This document shows positions 1-10,975 of a DNA stretch of 64,000 bases, piece after piece. The DNA is taken from positions 578,001 through 642,000 of the forward strand of contig NZ_CP077770.1 of the NCBI RefSeq assembly GCF_019134595.1, read 5' to 3'. The position numbers and the translations under genes were made by a program. The DNA is from Pseudoalteromonas shioyasakiensis (GTDB lineage: Bacteria > Pseudomonadota > Gammaproteobacteria > Enterobacterales > Alteromonadaceae). The first letter of the stretch is position 1; every line of letters starts with the position of its first letter. The notes beneath the pieces were generated by a model. That model was not told the origin of the DNA and ran no database searches. It saw only the letters and a list, made by a program, of their open reading frames with translations.

Positions 1-1943
1 CGGGTAGTGAAAATGGCGCGCGCCACAACCAAATGGTGCAGGTGCAAATTACCCAAAACCCAAGCCGACATATGAATGCGGTAGGTAAAGTCACTGAGGT
101 ATTAGGTGAGCACTTAGCACCGGGTATGGAAATTGAAGTTGCACTACGCAATCACGATATTCCCCACGTTTGGCCAGAAGCGGTTGAAAAGCAAGTTGCT
201 CATTTAGGTGAGTTTGTTGATGAACAAGCAAAGCAAGGTCGCGTTGATTTACGTGACTTACCGCTAGTTACAATTGACGGTGAAGATGCCCGAGACTTTG
301 ACGATGCCGTTTACTGTGAGCGAAAACCATCAGGTGGTTGGCGTTTATGGGTGGCCATTGCCGATGTGTCGCATTACGTAGGTATGAACACGCCTCTGAA
401 TAAAGAAGCGATTGAACGTGGTAACTCAGTGTACTTCCCTGAGCAAGTTATTCCGATGCTGCCAAAAGTGCTATCGAATGGCTTGTGCTCATTGAACCCA
501 GAAGTTGACCGTTTATGTATGGTTGCTGAGATGACAGTATCAGAAGCGGGTAAGTTATCTGGGTATAAATTTTACGAAGCGGTGATGAATTCGCACGCTC
601 GTTTTACCTACACTAAAGTGAATGCGATTTTACAAGGCGATGAAAAGCTGCGTGAAGAGTACGCCAAGATGGTGCCACATTTAACTGACTTACAGCAAAT
701 GTACATGGCACTTAAAGCTGCTCGCCAAGAGCGTGGTGCGATTGAGTTTGAAACCTTAGAAACGCGTTTTGTGTTTAATGCACATCGTAAGATTGAATCA
801 ATTGTGCCTGTGGTTCGCAATGATGCACACAAACTTATCGAAGAGTGCATGATTTTAGCGAACGTATCGGCAGCCCGATTATTAGAAAAGCACGAAGCAA
901 GTGCGCTTTATCGTGTGCATGATGAACCTGATGCTGAAAAGCTGGGTTTCTTCAGAAACTTTTTATCAGAACTTGGTATAGAAACCGCGATTTCTGATGA
1001 GCCAACACCAAAAGAAATCACCCACGTGTTAGCTAAATTAGGCGACCGCCCAGAAGCTGAGCTTATTCAAACCATGTTGCTTCGTTCAATGAAGCAAGCG
1101 GTTTATCAGCCTGATAACATTGGTCACTTTGGTTTAGCGTTACCTGCGTATGCCCACTTTACATCACCAATTCGTCGTTACCCTGATTTAGTGGTGCACC
1201 GTGCAATTAAAGCGGTGCTTAAGGCGCAAGGTCAGCAAACATCGGGTGAATACGCATACACTGATGACGAAGTTGATATTTTAGGTGAGCAGTGTTCAAC
1301 CACTGAACGCCGTGCTGATGATGCGACTCGCGAAGTAGCTGATTGGCTTAAATGTGAATTTATGCAAGACCATGTTGGTGACGAATTTGGTGGGGTGATC
1401 TCATCGGTAACTAACTTTGGTTTATTTGTACGCTTAGACGATTTACAAATCGACGGCATGATCCATGTCACTAACTTAGGCAATGAATATTTCCATTACG
1501 ATGGTGCTAAGCATTGCTTGATTGGTGAACAAACTCACACCGTTTATCGTTTAGGCGATAAATTAACGGTTCAGGTGTCATCTGTCAGTCTTGATGAGCG
1601 ACGCATAAACTTAGTGTTATCAGGTGAGGCGCAACAAGACCGTTATGCGCGTCGTCGTGGTCGCAGTGAATCAACAAAGCCAAGTGTTCGCGCTCAGCTT
1701 AAGGCCGGTAAAATACCTGGTAAAAAAGGTGAATCAAGCCGCTCTGAAGCAAAATCAGGTGACAAAGATAATGATAAACGTGGCAAATCTTCTCATGCTA
1801 AAGGGCGTAAAAAGCCTAATAGTAAACAAGCTGATGCTGTAAAAGCCGGCAAAAAGAAGAGCAAGAAAAAAGCCACCAAAAAGGCAAAAAGACCGGGTAA
1901 GAATGCCCGCAAACAAAGTAGCCGAGGAGCAAACAATACGTGA
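1..1943 (+). CDS. rnr: Ribonuclease R, 5'-truncated by the window edge
   Basis: This is the C-terminal part of RNase R, a processive 3'-to-5' exoribonuclease that degrades structured RNA. The frame is open to the left edge, so the N-terminal cold-shock domains are largely missing. The RNB catalytic signature [12 protein letters not shown] lies at about nt 276-311 and carries the Asp residues that bind the catalytic metals. An S1 RNA-binding domain follows at about nt 1384-1620. The last ~100 residues are a Lys/Arg-rich low-complexity tail, typical of RNase R and absent from RNase II. The stop overlaps the GTG start of rlmB by four bases (GTGA), indicating translational coupling; rnr-rlmB is a common gammaproteobacterial pair. 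Confidence 0.97.
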   Translation, partial: GSENGARHNQMVQVQITQNPSRHMNAVGKVTEVLGEHLAPGMEIEVALRNHDIPHVWPEAVEKQVAHLGEFVDEQAKQGRVDLRDLPLVTIDGEDARDFDDAVYCERKPSGGWRLWVAIADVSHYVGMNTPLNKEAIERGNSVYFPEQVIPMLPKVLSNGLCSLNPEVDRLCMVAEMTVSEAGKLSGYKFYEAVMNSHARFTYTKVNAILQGDEKLREEYAKMVPHLTDLQQMYMALKAARQERGAIEFETLETRFVFNAHRKIESIVPVVRNDAHKLIEECMILANVSAARLLEKHEASALYRVHDEPDAEKLGFFRNFLSELGIETAISDEPTPKEITHVLAKLGDRPEAELIQTMLLRSMKQAVYQPDNIGHFGLALPAYAHFTSPIRRYPDLVVHRAIKAVLKAQGQQTSGEYAYTDDEVDILGEQCSTTERRADDATREVADWLKCEFMQDHVGDEFGGVISSVTNFGLFVRLDDLQIDGMIHVTNLGNEYFHYDGAKHCLIGEQTHTVYRLGDKLTVQVSSVSLDERRINLVLSGEAQQDRYARRRGRSESTKPSVRAQLKAGKIPGKKGESSRSEAKSGDKDNDKRGKSSHAKGRKKPNSKQADAVKAGKKKSKKKATKKAKRPGKNARKQSSRGANNT

Positions 1944-2686
1944 GTAATGAATTAATTTTTGGTTTTCACTCAGTTGAAGCAATATTAGCAAAAGAGCCTG
2001 AGCGCTTTTTAGAAATATACGCTTTAAAAGGTCGTGAAGATAAACGCTTAAACCCGGTTATCGACCAAGCACGTAAATTCGGTATTTCTGTACAATTTAT
2101 GCAGCGTAAAGCGCTTGATAATAAAGCAAATGGTGAGCAGCACCAAGGCATTATCGCTAATGTAAAAGCGGCGCGTATATATAACGAGAAAGATCTTGAT
2201 GAGATCATAGCCCGTGAAGAAACGCCTTTCTTATTGGTGCTTGATGGTATTACTGATCCGCATAACTTAGGGGCATGTTTACGTAGCGCTGATGCTGCGG
2301 GCGTACACGCGATTATCGTTCCTAAAGATAAGTCTGCAAAACTCAATGGCACAGCGCGCAAAGTAGCGTGTGGTGCAGCAGAAACAGTGCCATTAGTACA
2401 AGTAACCAATCTTGCGCGTACGCTACGTGAAATTAAAGATGCAGGCGTATGGGTTGTCGGCACTGCCGGTGAAACAGATACTGAGTTATTCGATGCAAAT
2501 CTAACAGGGCCAATGGCTGTTGTTATGGGTGCAGAAGGGGATGGTATGCGCCGCCTTACTCGTGAGCATTGTGATTTATTAGTTAAAATTCCAATGGCTG
2601 GTACGGTATCAAGCCTTAATGTGTCAGTTGCGACCGGTATTTGTTTATTTGAAGTGTTACGTCAGCGTAATGCAACGCAAATCTAA
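1940..2686 (+). CDS. rlmB: 23S rRNA (guanosine-2'-O-)-methyltransferase RlmB
   Basis: This SPOUT-family enzyme methylates the 2'-O of G2251 in 23S rRNA using S-adenosylmethionine. The 248-residue length matches the family. An N-terminal RNA-binding substrate domain is followed by the SpoU motifs: motif 1 [16 protein letters not shown], motif 2 MGAEGDGM, and motif 3 [15 protein letters not shown], which form the knotted SAM site. The start is GTG, chosen because it overlaps the rnr stop and has a GAGGAG ribosome binding site at 1924-1929. A strong hairpin at 2709-2738 ends the unit. Confidence 0.97.
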   Translation: MSNELIFGFHSVEAILAKEPERFLEIYALKGREDKRLNPVIDQARKFGISVQFMQRKALDNKANGEQHQGIIANVKAARIYNEKDLDEIIAREETPFLLVLDGITDPHNLGACLRSADAAGVHAIIVPKDKSAKLNGTARKVACGAAETVPLVQVTNLARTLREIKDAGVWVVGTAGETDTELFDANLTGPMAVVMGAEGDGMRRLTREHCDLLVKIPMAGTVSSLNVSVATGICLFEVLRQRNATQI

Positions 2687-2708
2687 CTACCGCGAAAATT
2701 TTAGACGC

Positions 2709-2738
2709 AAAAAAGCCGATATTACATCGGCTTTTTTT
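2709..2738. terminator. Bidirectional intrinsic terminator between rlmB and ppaC
   Basis: A 12-bp stem with a 5-base loop (arms 2709-2720 and 2726-2737) is flanked by A and T runs on both sides. It can therefore terminate rlmB on plus and ppaC on minus. Confidence 0.9.
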
Positions 2739-2755
2739 GTATCTAACAGTTCTGA

Positions 2756-3682
2756 TTAGATTTTTGCAAAAGCGTCTTGTAGTGGTGGTACTACTTGCTT
2801 CTTACGGCTTAATACGCCATCTAACCATACGCGACCGTCTTCTGATTTAACATCATAGGCAGCTTCGATTACTGATACGTCATCAGACGCAATTAGCATT
2901 TCAGAGCCTTCTTTCATGATATCAGTTAACAGGAGTAATACTGAGTGGCGACCGCCTTCTTCTTTAAGCTTTGCGATGTCAGCTTCAAGATCTGCTTTGA
3001 TTTCATCAAATACTGCAAGGTCGATAACTTCTAGCTGGCCAATACCTACTAGCTTACCGTTCATGTTGAAGTCTTTGAAATCACGCATTACTAAATCGCG
3101 TGCAGGTGTGCCTTCCACTGCTGATTTAACCTTGAACATGTCCATGCCAAGTTCTTTGAAATCTTCGATGCCAGCGATTTCAGCAAGTGCTTCAACGCAC
3201 TTGATATCAGCCGTTGTACACGTTGGCGATTTAAAGATTACAGTGTCGCTTAAGATAGCGCATAGCATGATGCCTGCGATATCTTTTGGAATCTCTACGT
3301 TGTAGAAATCATACATCATTTTGATGATAGTGTTTGAACAACCAACTGGACGGATCCAACACTCAAGTGGTGTTGATGATGTTAAGTCGCCTAATTTGTG
3401 GTGATCAACAACACCTACAACACGTGCTTCATCGATGTCATCAGGTGCTTGTGTTTTTTCTGTGTGGTCAACGATATAAACGTCTTCGCCTGCGTAGCTA
3501 AGTTTTAGCTCAGGTGCTTCGAAACCGAATTTATCTAGGATAAATTGTGTTTCAGGTGATACTTCACCTAAACGCGTCGGGATCGCAGGTTCATTGATCT
3601 GGTTTTTTAAGTAAGCAAGCGCAATTGCACCGCAAATTGAATCTGAATCAGGGATCTTATGACCCACTACATACATTGACAT
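2756..3682 (-). CDS. ppaC: Manganese-dependent (family II) inorganic pyrophosphatase
   Basis: A DHH-superfamily cytosolic enzyme that hydrolyses pyrophosphate to two phosphates, pulling biosynthetic reactions forward. Visible motifs are GHKIPDSDSI (metal ligands H8, D12, D14), VDHT (D72), the DHH signature VDHHKLGD (residues 92-99), and the C-terminal substrate-binding SRKKQ (292-296). At 308 residues it has the standard two-domain length and no CBS or DRTGG insertion, so it is not the nucleotide-regulated subtype. The Asn usual after GHK is Ile here. An AGGAG-like site precedes the ATG. It is convergent with rlmB and stands alone. Family II enzymes are patchily distributed in proteobacteria and often coexist with the family I enzyme Ppa. 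Confidence 0.96.
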   Translation of the reverse strand: MSMYVVGHKIPDSDSICGAIALAYLKNQINEPAIPTRLGEVSPETQFILDKFGFEAPELKLSYAGEDVYIVDHTEKTQAPDDIDEARVVGVVDHHKLGDLTSSTPLECWIRPVGCSNTIIKMMYDFYNVEIPKDIAGIMLCAILSDTVIFKSPTCTTADIKCVEALAEIAGIEDFKELGMDMFKVKSAVEGTPARDLVMRDFKDFNMNGKLVGIGQLEVIDLAVFDEIKADLEADIAKLKEEGGRHSVLLLLTDIMKEGSEMLIASDDVSVIEAAYDVKSEDGRVWLDGVLSRKKQVVPPLQDAFAKI

Positions 3683-3833
3683 TGACGGAACTCCTTTAAA
3701 TTTGGCGGATATTTTAGCAAAGTATCGACAGATTGATACATAACAGACATGAAATTTTGTTGATCAATTACAACTGCCAATTAATGTCCTTTTTGGTTAC
3801 ACTTTAAGATATTGAAAAATGAGGAAGATACTG

Positions 3834-4325
3834 ATGCGCTTGAGCCGAAAAGCATGGAATAATGTGGTGATTATTTCGATGCTATTGATGATTTTTTTCT
3901 TCAATGGCCTACATAAAAAGCTCAATACACAGCCTGTTGAAGAAGGAGTGCAAGCGTTACTCCCAGAGCAAAGTTTTATTTTGGCGATGGCATTTCCAGA
4001 ATTAAAAATCGAGCGTATCGGCACCTCTTGGCGTAGCCAATCATTGCAAGAAACCACATGGCAAGGCGATGAACAACAGCTCGAACAACTTGTTGAGCTT
4101 TGGCAACATCAAAAGCTGACTATTGCCGGTCTCCCTGTTAGTAAAATTTCACAGACATCGGCTGATTATGCTGCCTCCGTGTGGCTAGCCGGGGAGCAGT
4201 TGCCTGCGGTGTATCAGTTGTACAACATAGATCAGCAATACTATTTATTAGATAAACGGTTACAACGAGTATTTGAGCTTGAACAAGCTGATGCTGCTAA
4301 GTTATTTCCGTTATATCCATTTTAA
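3834..4325 (+). CDS. Small membrane-anchored hypothetical protein upstream of mutM
   Basis: I do not recognise the family. About 163 residues with a basic N-terminus (MRLSRKAW), a hydrophobic helix ([13 protein letters not shown]), then a soluble, probably periplasmic domain rich in Gln and Leu. This fits a single-pass anchored protein. I prefer the ATG at 3834 over the in-frame ATG at 3819, because GAGGAA at 3821-3826 is correctly spaced for 3834 and would lie inside the longer reading. It ends 11 bases before mutM and is probably cotranscribed with it; nothing in the sequence ties it to DNA repair. Confidence 0.8.
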   Translation: MRLSRKAWNNVVIISMLLMIFFFNGLHKKLNTQPVEEGVQALLPEQSFILAMAFPELKIERIGTSWRSQSLQETTWQGDEQQLEQLVELWQHQKLTIAGLPVSKISQTSADYAASVWLAGEQLPAVYQLYNIDQQYYLLDKRLQRVFELEQADAAKLFPLYPF

Positions 4326-4336
4326 GAGAGTCACAG

Positions 4337-5146
4337 ATGCCTGAATTACCAGAAGTTGAAGTTAGCCGTTTGGGGATAACGCCGCATGTGCTTAACCAAA
4401 CAGTGACCAAAGTAAATATTCATAACGCCAGTATGCGTTGGCCTGTGCCTGATGATGTATATCAATTACAAGGACTTAAAGTTACTTCAGTGGAGCGTAG
4501 AGCAAAATATTTATTACTCGGTTGTGAGCTGGGTAGTGTTATTCTGCACTTGGGAATGTCGGGTAACTTACGGGTTGTGAGCGCAGATGAACCATTAAAA
4601 AAGCACGATCATATCGAATTTATTTTAGCCTCAGGTAAAGCGCTAAGACTCAACGACGCGCGTCGCTTCGGTGCCTGCTTATGGCAAGCGCCAGGTGAAT
4701 GCCATACCTTGCTAACCAAACTCGGGCCTGAGCCGCTAACTGATGAGTTTACTGCTAAGCGAGTCTATGAACAGTCTAGAAATAAAAAAGTACCAATTAA
4801 ACAGTTTATTATGGATAACGCTGTGGTAGTTGGCGTAGGTAATATCTATGCCAATGAATCGTTATTTAAAGCGGGGATCCATCCAAAGCGAGAAGCCGGC
4901 AAGGTGTCTTTAAAGCGTTATCAGCAATTAGTGCCTATTATTAAAGAAACACTTGCTGCGGCTATCACGCAAGGCGGCACAACATTAAAAGATTTTGCTC
5001 AAAGTGATGGTAAGCCGGGTTATTTTGCCCAGCAATTACTGGTTTATGGCCGCAAGGGTGAGCCATGTGTTAATTGTAAAGAGCCATTAAAAGAAATTAG
5101 ATTAGGGCAAAGAAGTACTGTGTACTGCTCTAATTGTCAAAAATAA
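4337..5146 (+). CDS. mutM: Formamidopyrimidine-DNA glycosylase / AP lyase
   Basis: This bifunctional base-excision-repair enzyme removes 8-oxoguanine and formamidopyrimidines and nicks the abasic site. The N-terminus MPELPEVE supplies the catalytic Pro2 nucleophile (after Met removal) and Glu3. A conserved lysine occurs in RRAKYLLL. The helix-two-turns-helix region contains NIYANESLF, and the protein ends in a four-Cys zinc finger (C244, C247, C264, C267). The 269-residue length is typical. A GAGAG site precedes the ATG. Between its stop and the efflux operon (5147-5220) I see no clear terminator. Confidence 0.97.
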   Translation: MPELPEVEVSRLGITPHVLNQTVTKVNIHNASMRWPVPDDVYQLQGLKVTSVERRAKYLLLGCELGSVILHLGMSGNLRVVSADEPLKKHDHIEFILASGKALRLNDARRFGACLWQAPGECHTLLTKLGPEPLTDEFTAKRVYEQSRNKKVPIKQFIMDNAVVVGVGNIYANESLFKAGIHPKREAGKVSLKRYQQLVPIIKETLAAAITQGGTTLKDFAQSDGKPGYFAQQLLVYGRKGEPCVNCKEPLKEIRLGQRSTVYCSNCQK

Positions 5147-5220
5147 CAAAGAATCCCTCATCTATGTAGTATTGCAACAGATAGCAAGATAGAGACAGGC
5201 TTAAGGAATGAGAAGGTTGT

Positions 5221-6447
5221 ATGCTATTAAACAAATACGTTATAGGGTGCGTGTGCTTGGCGGCACTGGTTGGTTGTTCTAAAGAGCAACCTCAAGTTAT
5301 CGTTGAAGAAGTGGTTACCGCTGAGGTTAAGCAGTTTGATGTGCCGCTGTATGGAAATTACGTGGCGCGTACAGACGCATCACTTGATGTTGAAGTACGC
5401 GCACGGATCACCGGCTTTGTACAAAGTGTTGAATTTGTTGAAGGTAGTTGGGTAAACGAAGGTGATTTACTCTACACCATTGATGATAGACCCTACCGAG
5501 CTAAGCTTAATCGCGTTAAAGCCGCACTACAAAAAGACCAAGCAGCGCTGGCAAAAGCAAAGCGCGATGTTACTCGTTTAAAACCCCTCTACGAGCAAGA
5601 TGCAGCAAGTCAGCTCGACTACGACAATGCAATTTCTATCCAAGAGCAAGCGCAAGCGTCATTATCAGCAACCCAAGCAGAACTTGAAGAAACCAAGCTT
5701 GATTTAGAATATACCCGTATTACGGCGCCAATTAGCGGCATGGTTGGTAGCTCTGAAGCCGATCTCGGTGCTTTGGTCGGCAGTAACGGTATTTCACTCC
5801 TTACTACCATTCAGCAAATAGACCCTATTTTCGTTAATTTTAATATGTCGGCACTTGATTACTTGAATGCCAAGCGGCGTATGACCAGCATGATGGAGCA
5901 GCTACAAGCCGAACAACAAGGCAAGGCGCTAGAAGGCTTCGTACGTATTTCTTTGCCTGATGGCAGCGAGTATCGATATTGGGGTGATGTGAGTTTTACC
6001 GATCCTAAAATTAGCCCTAAAACGGGCACCTTTAAAGTAAGAGCAAAACTGCCTAACCCTAATAGTGAGCTATTACCTGGGCAATATACAAAAGCACGGA
6101 TTAAATTATCTGAGCTTACAGATGCCATTGTCGTCCCTGAGGAAGCCACCCAAGTGGAACAGGGTGGTATTTATGTGATGGTGGTACTTGATTCAGGTGA
6201 GATAGAGCGGCGCTTTATTGTTGTTGAGCATTACGGTGAACAAGGAATTGTTGCCAGCGGTGGCTTGAGTACCGGTGAGCAAGTAGTGGTGAAAGGTTTG
6301 CATCGCATTCGTCATGGTCAGCAAGTAAAAGCGATTTCGTTAGCCGAGTTTGAAAAACGCCGATTAACGCCAAACACGGGCACTATTCCACTGGCGCCAG
6401 ATAAACCAAGCAAACAAGATGATGAAAAAAATAAGCAGGGAGCTTAA
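5221..6447 (+). CDS. RND efflux periplasmic adaptor (membrane fusion) lipoprotein
   Basis: The periplasmic adaptor of a tripartite efflux pump, bridging the inner-membrane transporter and the outer-membrane channel. A lipobox-like LVGC near residues 16-19 predicts an acylated N-terminus. Next come a barrel-sandwich half (VRARITGFVQSV), a long alpha-helical hairpin with Lys/Gln-rich coiled-coil character (about residues 100-160), the second lipoyl half (RITAPISGMVG), and beta-barrel and membrane-proximal domains. The family is AcrA/MexE-like. GAGAAGG lies just upstream of the ATG. The transporter gene starts 2 bases after the stop. No repressor gene is adjacent, so regulation is not visible here. 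Confidence 0.94.
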   Translation: MLLNKYVIGCVCLAALVGCSKEQPQVIVEEVVTAEVKQFDVPLYGNYVARTDASLDVEVRARITGFVQSVEFVEGSWVNEGDLLYTIDDRPYRAKLNRVKAALQKDQAALAKAKRDVTRLKPLYEQDAASQLDYDNAISIQEQAQASLSATQAELEETKLDLEYTRITAPISGMVGSSEADLGALVGSNGISLLTTIQQIDPIFVNFNMSALDYLNAKRRMTSMMEQLQAEQQGKALEGFVRISLPDGSEYRYWGDVSFTDPKISPKTGTFKVRAKLPNPNSELLPGQYTKARIKLSELTDAIVVPEEATQVEQGGIYVMVVLDSGEIERRFIVVEHYGEQGIVASGGLSTGEQVVVKGLHRIRHGQQVKAISLAEFEKRRLTPNTGTIPLAPDKPSKQDDEKNKQGA

Positions 6448-6449
6448 CT

Positions 6450-9400
6450 ATGTTTTCGCATTTTTTTATCAAGCGTCCAGTGTTTGCTATCGTTATTTCG
6501 TTAGTTATTTTACTCACAGGCTTGGTCTCGCTCTTTACTCTACCGATTGATCAATACCCTGATATTGCTCCGCCGTCGGTTAAAGTGTCTGCTTCATTCC
6601 CTGGCGCAACGGCTGAGACCGCATCGGAGTCGGTAGCCATTCCACTTGAGCAAGAATTAAATGGCACGCCGAATATGTTGTATATGGAGTCAAAGGCAAC
6701 TAATTCTGGCAGTGTTGGAATTACACTCACCTTTGATGTTGGCACCGACCCAGATCTCGCCCTTGTTGATGTACAGAACACAGCAAGCCAAGCTGGCAGT
6801 AATTTACCTGTTGATGTGCAAACTGAAGGGGTGAATGTGTCTAATGAAAGTTCCGTTGAGCTTTTGAAACTGGCACTGACCTCTGACGACCCTCGCTATG
6901 ATGAAATCTATTTGAGTAACTACGCCAGCATCAATGTTGAGGCGGCTTTAAAGCGTGTTCCGGGGGTTGGTAAAGTGCGTAATACCGGCTCGCGTTCTTA
7001 TGCTATGCGGGTTTGGTTAAAGCCTGATATTTTAGCGGGCTACGAGTTAACCGTGAATGATGTGACCGCAGCAATCAAAGCACAAAATAAAGAGGCCGCT
7101 GCTGGGGAGATCGGGGCTCAGCCAATGAGCGATGCAATTAAGCTTAATTTTCCGGTGCGGGCACAAGGAAGGCTTAATAAGGTTGATGAGTTTAATAACA
7201 TTATGCTGCGAGTGAATAGCGATGGCTCGATGATCCGTTTGCGAGATGTCGCAAGGGTTGAGCTGGCGTCGTCTGCGTATACTTTAAATTCAAAACTTAA
7301 TGAACAGCCAGCCACTATTTTGCAGGTTTATATGTTACCAGGCTCTAATGCATTAGCGGTTACTGAGCGTGTAAAGGCCGAGATGGATCGCCTGAGCGCG
7401 GCTTTTCCGAAGGGAGTGAAGTGGCAGTTATTTTATGATGCCTCTGAGTTTATCAAGCTATCGATTAATGAGGTGATCAATACCCTTATTCAAGCGCTGA
7501 TCTTAGTGATTTTAGTGGTGTATTTATTTTTGCAAAACTGGCGAACGACTTTAATACCTGCTTTAGCTGTGCCAGTGTCGATAGTAGGTACCTTTATCGC
7601 CTTGGCTGCATTTGGTTTTACCATAAACAATGTCAGTTTATTGGCTATGGTGTTGGCAATCGGCATCGTCGTTGATGATGCGATTGTGGTGGTCGAAAGT
7701 GTTGAGCGACTGATCAACGAGCAAAATATGGAGGTAGTTGCTGCTACTAAGCAAGCGATGACAGAGCTTTCAGGCGCCATAGTAGCAACCTCTTTAGTAC
7801 TTGCTGCAGTGTTTGTTCCGGTGTCTTTTTTAGCCGGTATTACGGGCATTATGTACCGAGAGTTTGCGATTTCAATTACCGTTGCGGTACTCATTTCAAC
7901 CCTAGTTGCGCTAACCTTGAGCCCCGCTTTATGTGCGATTTTCTTAAAACCTAGCCCCCCATCAAACAATAAGATTTTTGTTAAATTTAATAACTGGCTT
8001 GAAGGTGTTGGCGAAAAATACACCTGGCTTGTTAAGGTCTGCTCCGAAAAAGCAAAACGAAGTTATATTGGCTTTTTTATAATGGTAGGTGGTTGTTACT
8101 TTGTGTTTAGCCAATTACCAAGTAGCTTTATGCCACAAGAAGATCAAGGACGCTTTTTTGTTGATATTACCTTGCCAGATGCGGCAACGGTTTCACGTAC
8201 CAATGAGGTGATAAGTAAAGCAAACCAATTTGTTATGAACCATGCGGGGGTGGCTTATTCGTTCACGCTAGCCGGTGAAAACCGCCGTGCTGGTAGTGCA
8301 CAGTCGCACGGTCAAATGGAGGTGATTTTACAACCTTGGCAAGTCCGTGCAGAGCAAGGTTTTACGGTCACAAGTGTGATGAATGATATTCGTAAGCAGC
8401 TCTATGCCATTCCCGATGCTGAATTTAATGTGTTTCAGCCATCAGCTGTGGCGGGGCTTGGTTCGGGTTCTGGCGTTGAGTTTGCGCTGCAAGAAAAAAC
8501 GGGTGGTAATTTAACAAGCCTGGTTGAATCGCTTGAGGTATTACTGGCAAATTTAAATAACCGCCCTGAAGTTGCTAAAGCAAGTAGCTCACTGCGTGGC
8601 TCTGTACCTCAGCTATTTTTGGAGTTAGATAGAGAAAAAGCCATGGCCTTAGAGGTGCCGATTGCTGATGTATACAGCACAATGAAAGTGCTTACTGGCT
8701 CATCAACAATTAATGACTTTAATTTATTTGGCCGAGTTTATCGGGTTAAAGTTCAGGCTGAAGATGAGTTTAGGGCGCGCCCAGAAAACCTTAACGAATT
8801 TTATGTGCGCTCAAAAAATGGCGCTATGGTGCCATCAAATGTGCTTGCTAAGTTAAATTTAACAACCGGCCCGTCTGCGATAAATCGCTTTAATATGTTT
8901 ACCAGTGCCATGGTGAATGTATCGCCAGCTGAAGGCTATGCATCGGGTGATGTAATTAACGTAATTAAAGAAGAAATGGCAAAACTACCGCCTAACCTTG
9001 GCTATGAATGGACGGGATTAACCTATCAAGAAATTCGTTCATCGGGTCAGCTAAGTATCGCTATCAGCCTTGCTATCGTGTTTGTATTTTTATTTTTAGC
9101 AGCACTCTATGAAAGTTGGAGCTTGCCGTTTGCTGTACTACTAATAAGCCCGATTGCTATGTTAGGAGCCGCTGTATTGACCTTAGTGACGGGGCATGAA
9201 AACAATTTATTTTTCCAAGTCGCCTTTATTGCCTTAATAGGTCTTGCGGCAAAGAACTCTATATTGATTGTTGAGGTGGCAAATCAGCTTTATCAAGAAG
9301 GTATGGATGCCGCTGATGCAGCAATAGAAGCCGCCCGTTCTCGTTTTCGGCCTATTTTAATGACTGCAGCCTCTTTTGTGCTTGGTGTTTTGCCGTTAGT

Positions 9401-9584
9401 GCTTGCCTCTGGCCCCGGAGCGGTTGGTCGGCAGTCGGTATCTATGCCTATTTTAGGGGGAATGTTACTGGCAAGCTCTATCGGCATTATATTAGTGCCA
9501 CTGTTTTTTATTACCGCTGCACGGTTTGTAAAAAAACAGCAAACACCGGCCTTTAAAGTAGTAGAGGAGCAAGTCGATGCATAA
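6450..9584 (+). CDS. RND efflux inner-membrane transporter (HAE1 family)
   Basis: A proton-driven multidrug exporter of the AcrB/MexF type, 1044 residues, the expected size for twelve transmembrane helices and two large periplasmic loops. It opens with the family hallmark FFIKRPVFAIVISL. TM4 carries the proton-relay pair D409-D410 in GIVVDDAIVVVE, and TM10 carries K935 in GLAAKNSILIVE; all are needed for proton coupling in AcrB. It is cotranscribed with the adaptor upstream and overlaps the outer-membrane gene by 8 bases. It most resembles MexF/BpeF-type pumps, but substrates cannot be read from sequence. Confidence 0.95.
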   Translation: MFSHFFIKRPVFAIVISLVILLTGLVSLFTLPIDQYPDIAPPSVKVSASFPGATAETASESVAIPLEQELNGTPNMLYMESKATNSGSVGITLTFDVGTDPDLALVDVQNTASQAGSNLPVDVQTEGVNVSNESSVELLKLALTSDDPRYDEIYLSNYASINVEAALKRVPGVGKVRNTGSRSYAMRVWLKPDILAGYELTVNDVTAAIKAQNKEAAAGEIGAQPMSDAIKLNFPVRAQGRLNKVDEFNNIMLRVNSDGSMIRLRDVARVELASSAYTLNSKLNEQPATILQVYMLPGSNALAVTERVKAEMDRLSAAFPKGVKWQLFYDASEFIKLSINEVINTLIQALILVILVVYLFLQNWRTTLIPALAVPVSIVGTFIALAAFGFTINNVSLLAMVLAIGIVVDDAIVVVESVERLINEQNMEVVAATKQAMTELSGAIVATSLVLAAVFVPVSFLAGITGIMYREFAISITVAVLISTLVALTLSPALCAIFLKPSPPSNNKIFVKFNNWLEGVGEKYTWLVKVCSEKAKRSYIGFFIMVGGCYFVFSQLPSSFMPQEDQGRFFVDITLPDAATVSRTNEVISKANQFVMNHAGVAYSFTLAGENRRAGSAQSHGQMEVILQPWQVRAEQGFTVTSVMNDIRKQLYAIPDAEFNVFQPSAVAGLGSGSGVEFALQEKTGGNLTSLVESLEVLLANLNNRPEVAKASSSLRGSVPQLFLELDREKAMALEVPIADVYSTMKVLTGSSTINDFNLFGRVYRVKVQAEDEFRARPENLNEFYVRSKNGAMVPSNVLAKLNLTTGPSAINRFNMFTSAMVNVSPAEGYASGDVINVIKEEMAKLPPNLGYEWTGLTYQEIRSSGQLSIAISLAIVFVFLFLAALYESWSLPFAVLLISPIAMLGAAVLTLVTGHENNLFFQVAFIALIGLAAKNSILIVEVANQLYQEGMDAADAAIEAARSRFRPILMTAASFVLGVLPLVLASGPGAVGRQSVSMPILGGMLLASSIGIILVPLFFITAARFVKKQQTPAFKVVEEQVDA

Positions 9585-10974
9585 ATTGTTGCCATTGCTT
9601 TGTTTCGCTTGCATTCATGGCTGTGCTGTAGGGCCTGATTTTGAAGCACCTGCACATAGTGAAGTTGCTAATTTTATGGGCGCAACAGCAACGCCTCAGT
9701 CGGAGGCTTTAGCGGGCTGGAAGCAAATATATAACGACCTACATTTGCAAAAACTAATCAGCCAAGCGCTTCTTAACAACCAAGATATGTTAATTGCGCA
9801 ATCGAAAATTATTGAAGCGCGAGCTCAGTATCGGATTACCGATGCCGATTTATGGCCTGATGTAAGCATGGGGCTTACCTCAGAGCGAGAAGAAGAGCTC
9901 AATAGCAGCCCTGAAAATACATTTGATTTAAAAGGTTACTTAAGTTGGGAGCTAGATTTATTTGGTAGTAACCGACGTGCAAGCGAAGCCGCATTGGCAA
10001 ATTATTATAGCCAAGAGCAAGCAAGAAACGCGTTGCAGCTCGCCTTGATTGCTGATGTTGCGCAGCAGTTTTTTGCCCTCAAAGAAGTTGAAGAGCAATT
10101 AAATATTAGCCTGAGTACGATTAAGCTTCGCGAGAAGGAGCTTGAAATTGCGCGTATTCGTAAAAAAGGCGGTATTATTTCAGGCCTAGAACAGCGCCAA
10201 GCCGAGGTTGAATTAGAGTCAGCGAAAGTGAAGATCCCTCCTTTACAGCACAGTGAAAGGCGGATTATTAATCAGTTAAAGTTTTTGATTGGTGATGCCA
10301 ATGCTGATGTGCAAGGGGGGAATGAGTTATCTGTGCAAACCCTTCCTAAGCAATTACCCACAGGACTACCTAGTGAACTGTTAAAGCGTAGACCAGATGT
10401 GCAGCAAGCAATGTATCAATGGCAAGCGGCCATGGCTGAAATTGGGGTCGCAAAAGCGGCCTTATTCCCAAAACTTAAGTTGTATGCCGAATATGGCAGT
10501 GAAAGTACTGATTTTAGTGATTTGCTTGCCAGTAATTCGCAGGTTTGGTTGCTGGGCTCAGAGCTGTTAATGCCAATATTTAATATGGGACGCAATCAGG
10601 CAAATTTAACGGTGGCGGAACAACGGGCTTATCAGGCAAGTATTCAATACCAAAAAACAGTGCTGGTGGCACTGCAAGAAGTGAGCAATCAGCTTTCGAA
10701 CTATCAGTCGGCAGAGCAAAGCTATGATGCGCAAAGAAGCTTGGTGCTCAGTAGCCAAGATTACTATCGCTTAGCACGCCTAAGATATAGCAATGGTGTT
10801 GCCAGTTCCCTTGATTTAATGGATGCACAGCGGCAGTTATTTTCAGCAGAAATAGCGTTATCTCAGGCAAAGAATGATCGTTTGCAAAGCCTAGCAACGC
10901 TTTATAAAGCCCTTGGTGGCGGATGGTATGAATTAAGCGAACAGGAACTAGAAAAAGAAAAAGTGGTGGATTAA
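9577..10974 (+). CDS. Outer-membrane efflux channel lipoprotein (NodT/OprM family)
   Basis: The TolC-like trimeric outer-membrane exit duct of the pump. It has a signal peptide with a lipobox-like HGC (Cys16), the family-typical AVGPDFEAP start of the mature protein, and two outer-membrane-factor repeats rich in Gln/Ala coiled-coil helices. The 465 residues match OprM/OprN-type channels. The start lies inside the 3' end of the transporter gene, and GAGGAG just upstream supports it. A GAGCATGC inverted repeat follows the stop. Confidence 0.94.
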   Translation: MHKLLPLLCFACIHGCAVGPDFEAPAHSEVANFMGATATPQSEALAGWKQIYNDLHLQKLISQALLNNQDMLIAQSKIIEARAQYRITDADLWPDVSMGLTSEREEELNSSPENTFDLKGYLSWELDLFGSNRRASEAALANYYSQEQARNALQLALIADVAQQFFALKEVEEQLNISLSTIKLREKELEIARIRKKGGIISGLEQRQAEVELESAKVKIPPLQHSERRIINQLKFLIGDANADVQGGNELSVQTLPKQLPTGLPSELLKRRPDVQQAMYQWQAAMAEIGVAKAALFPKLKLYAEYGSESTDFSDLLASNSQVWLLGSELLMPIFNMGRNQANLTVAEQRAYQASIQYQKTVLVALQEVSNQLSNYQSAEQSYDAQRSLVLSSQDYYRLARLRYSNGVASSLDLMDAQRQLFSAEIALSQAKNDRLQSLATLYKALGGGWYELSEQELEKEKVVD

Positions 10975-10975
10975 T

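Noticed and set aside
1624..1991. Overlapping frames on both strands in the RNase R tail.
   Set aside because: The Lys-rich low-complexity end of RNase R opens other frames by composition; none has a credible start or family match.
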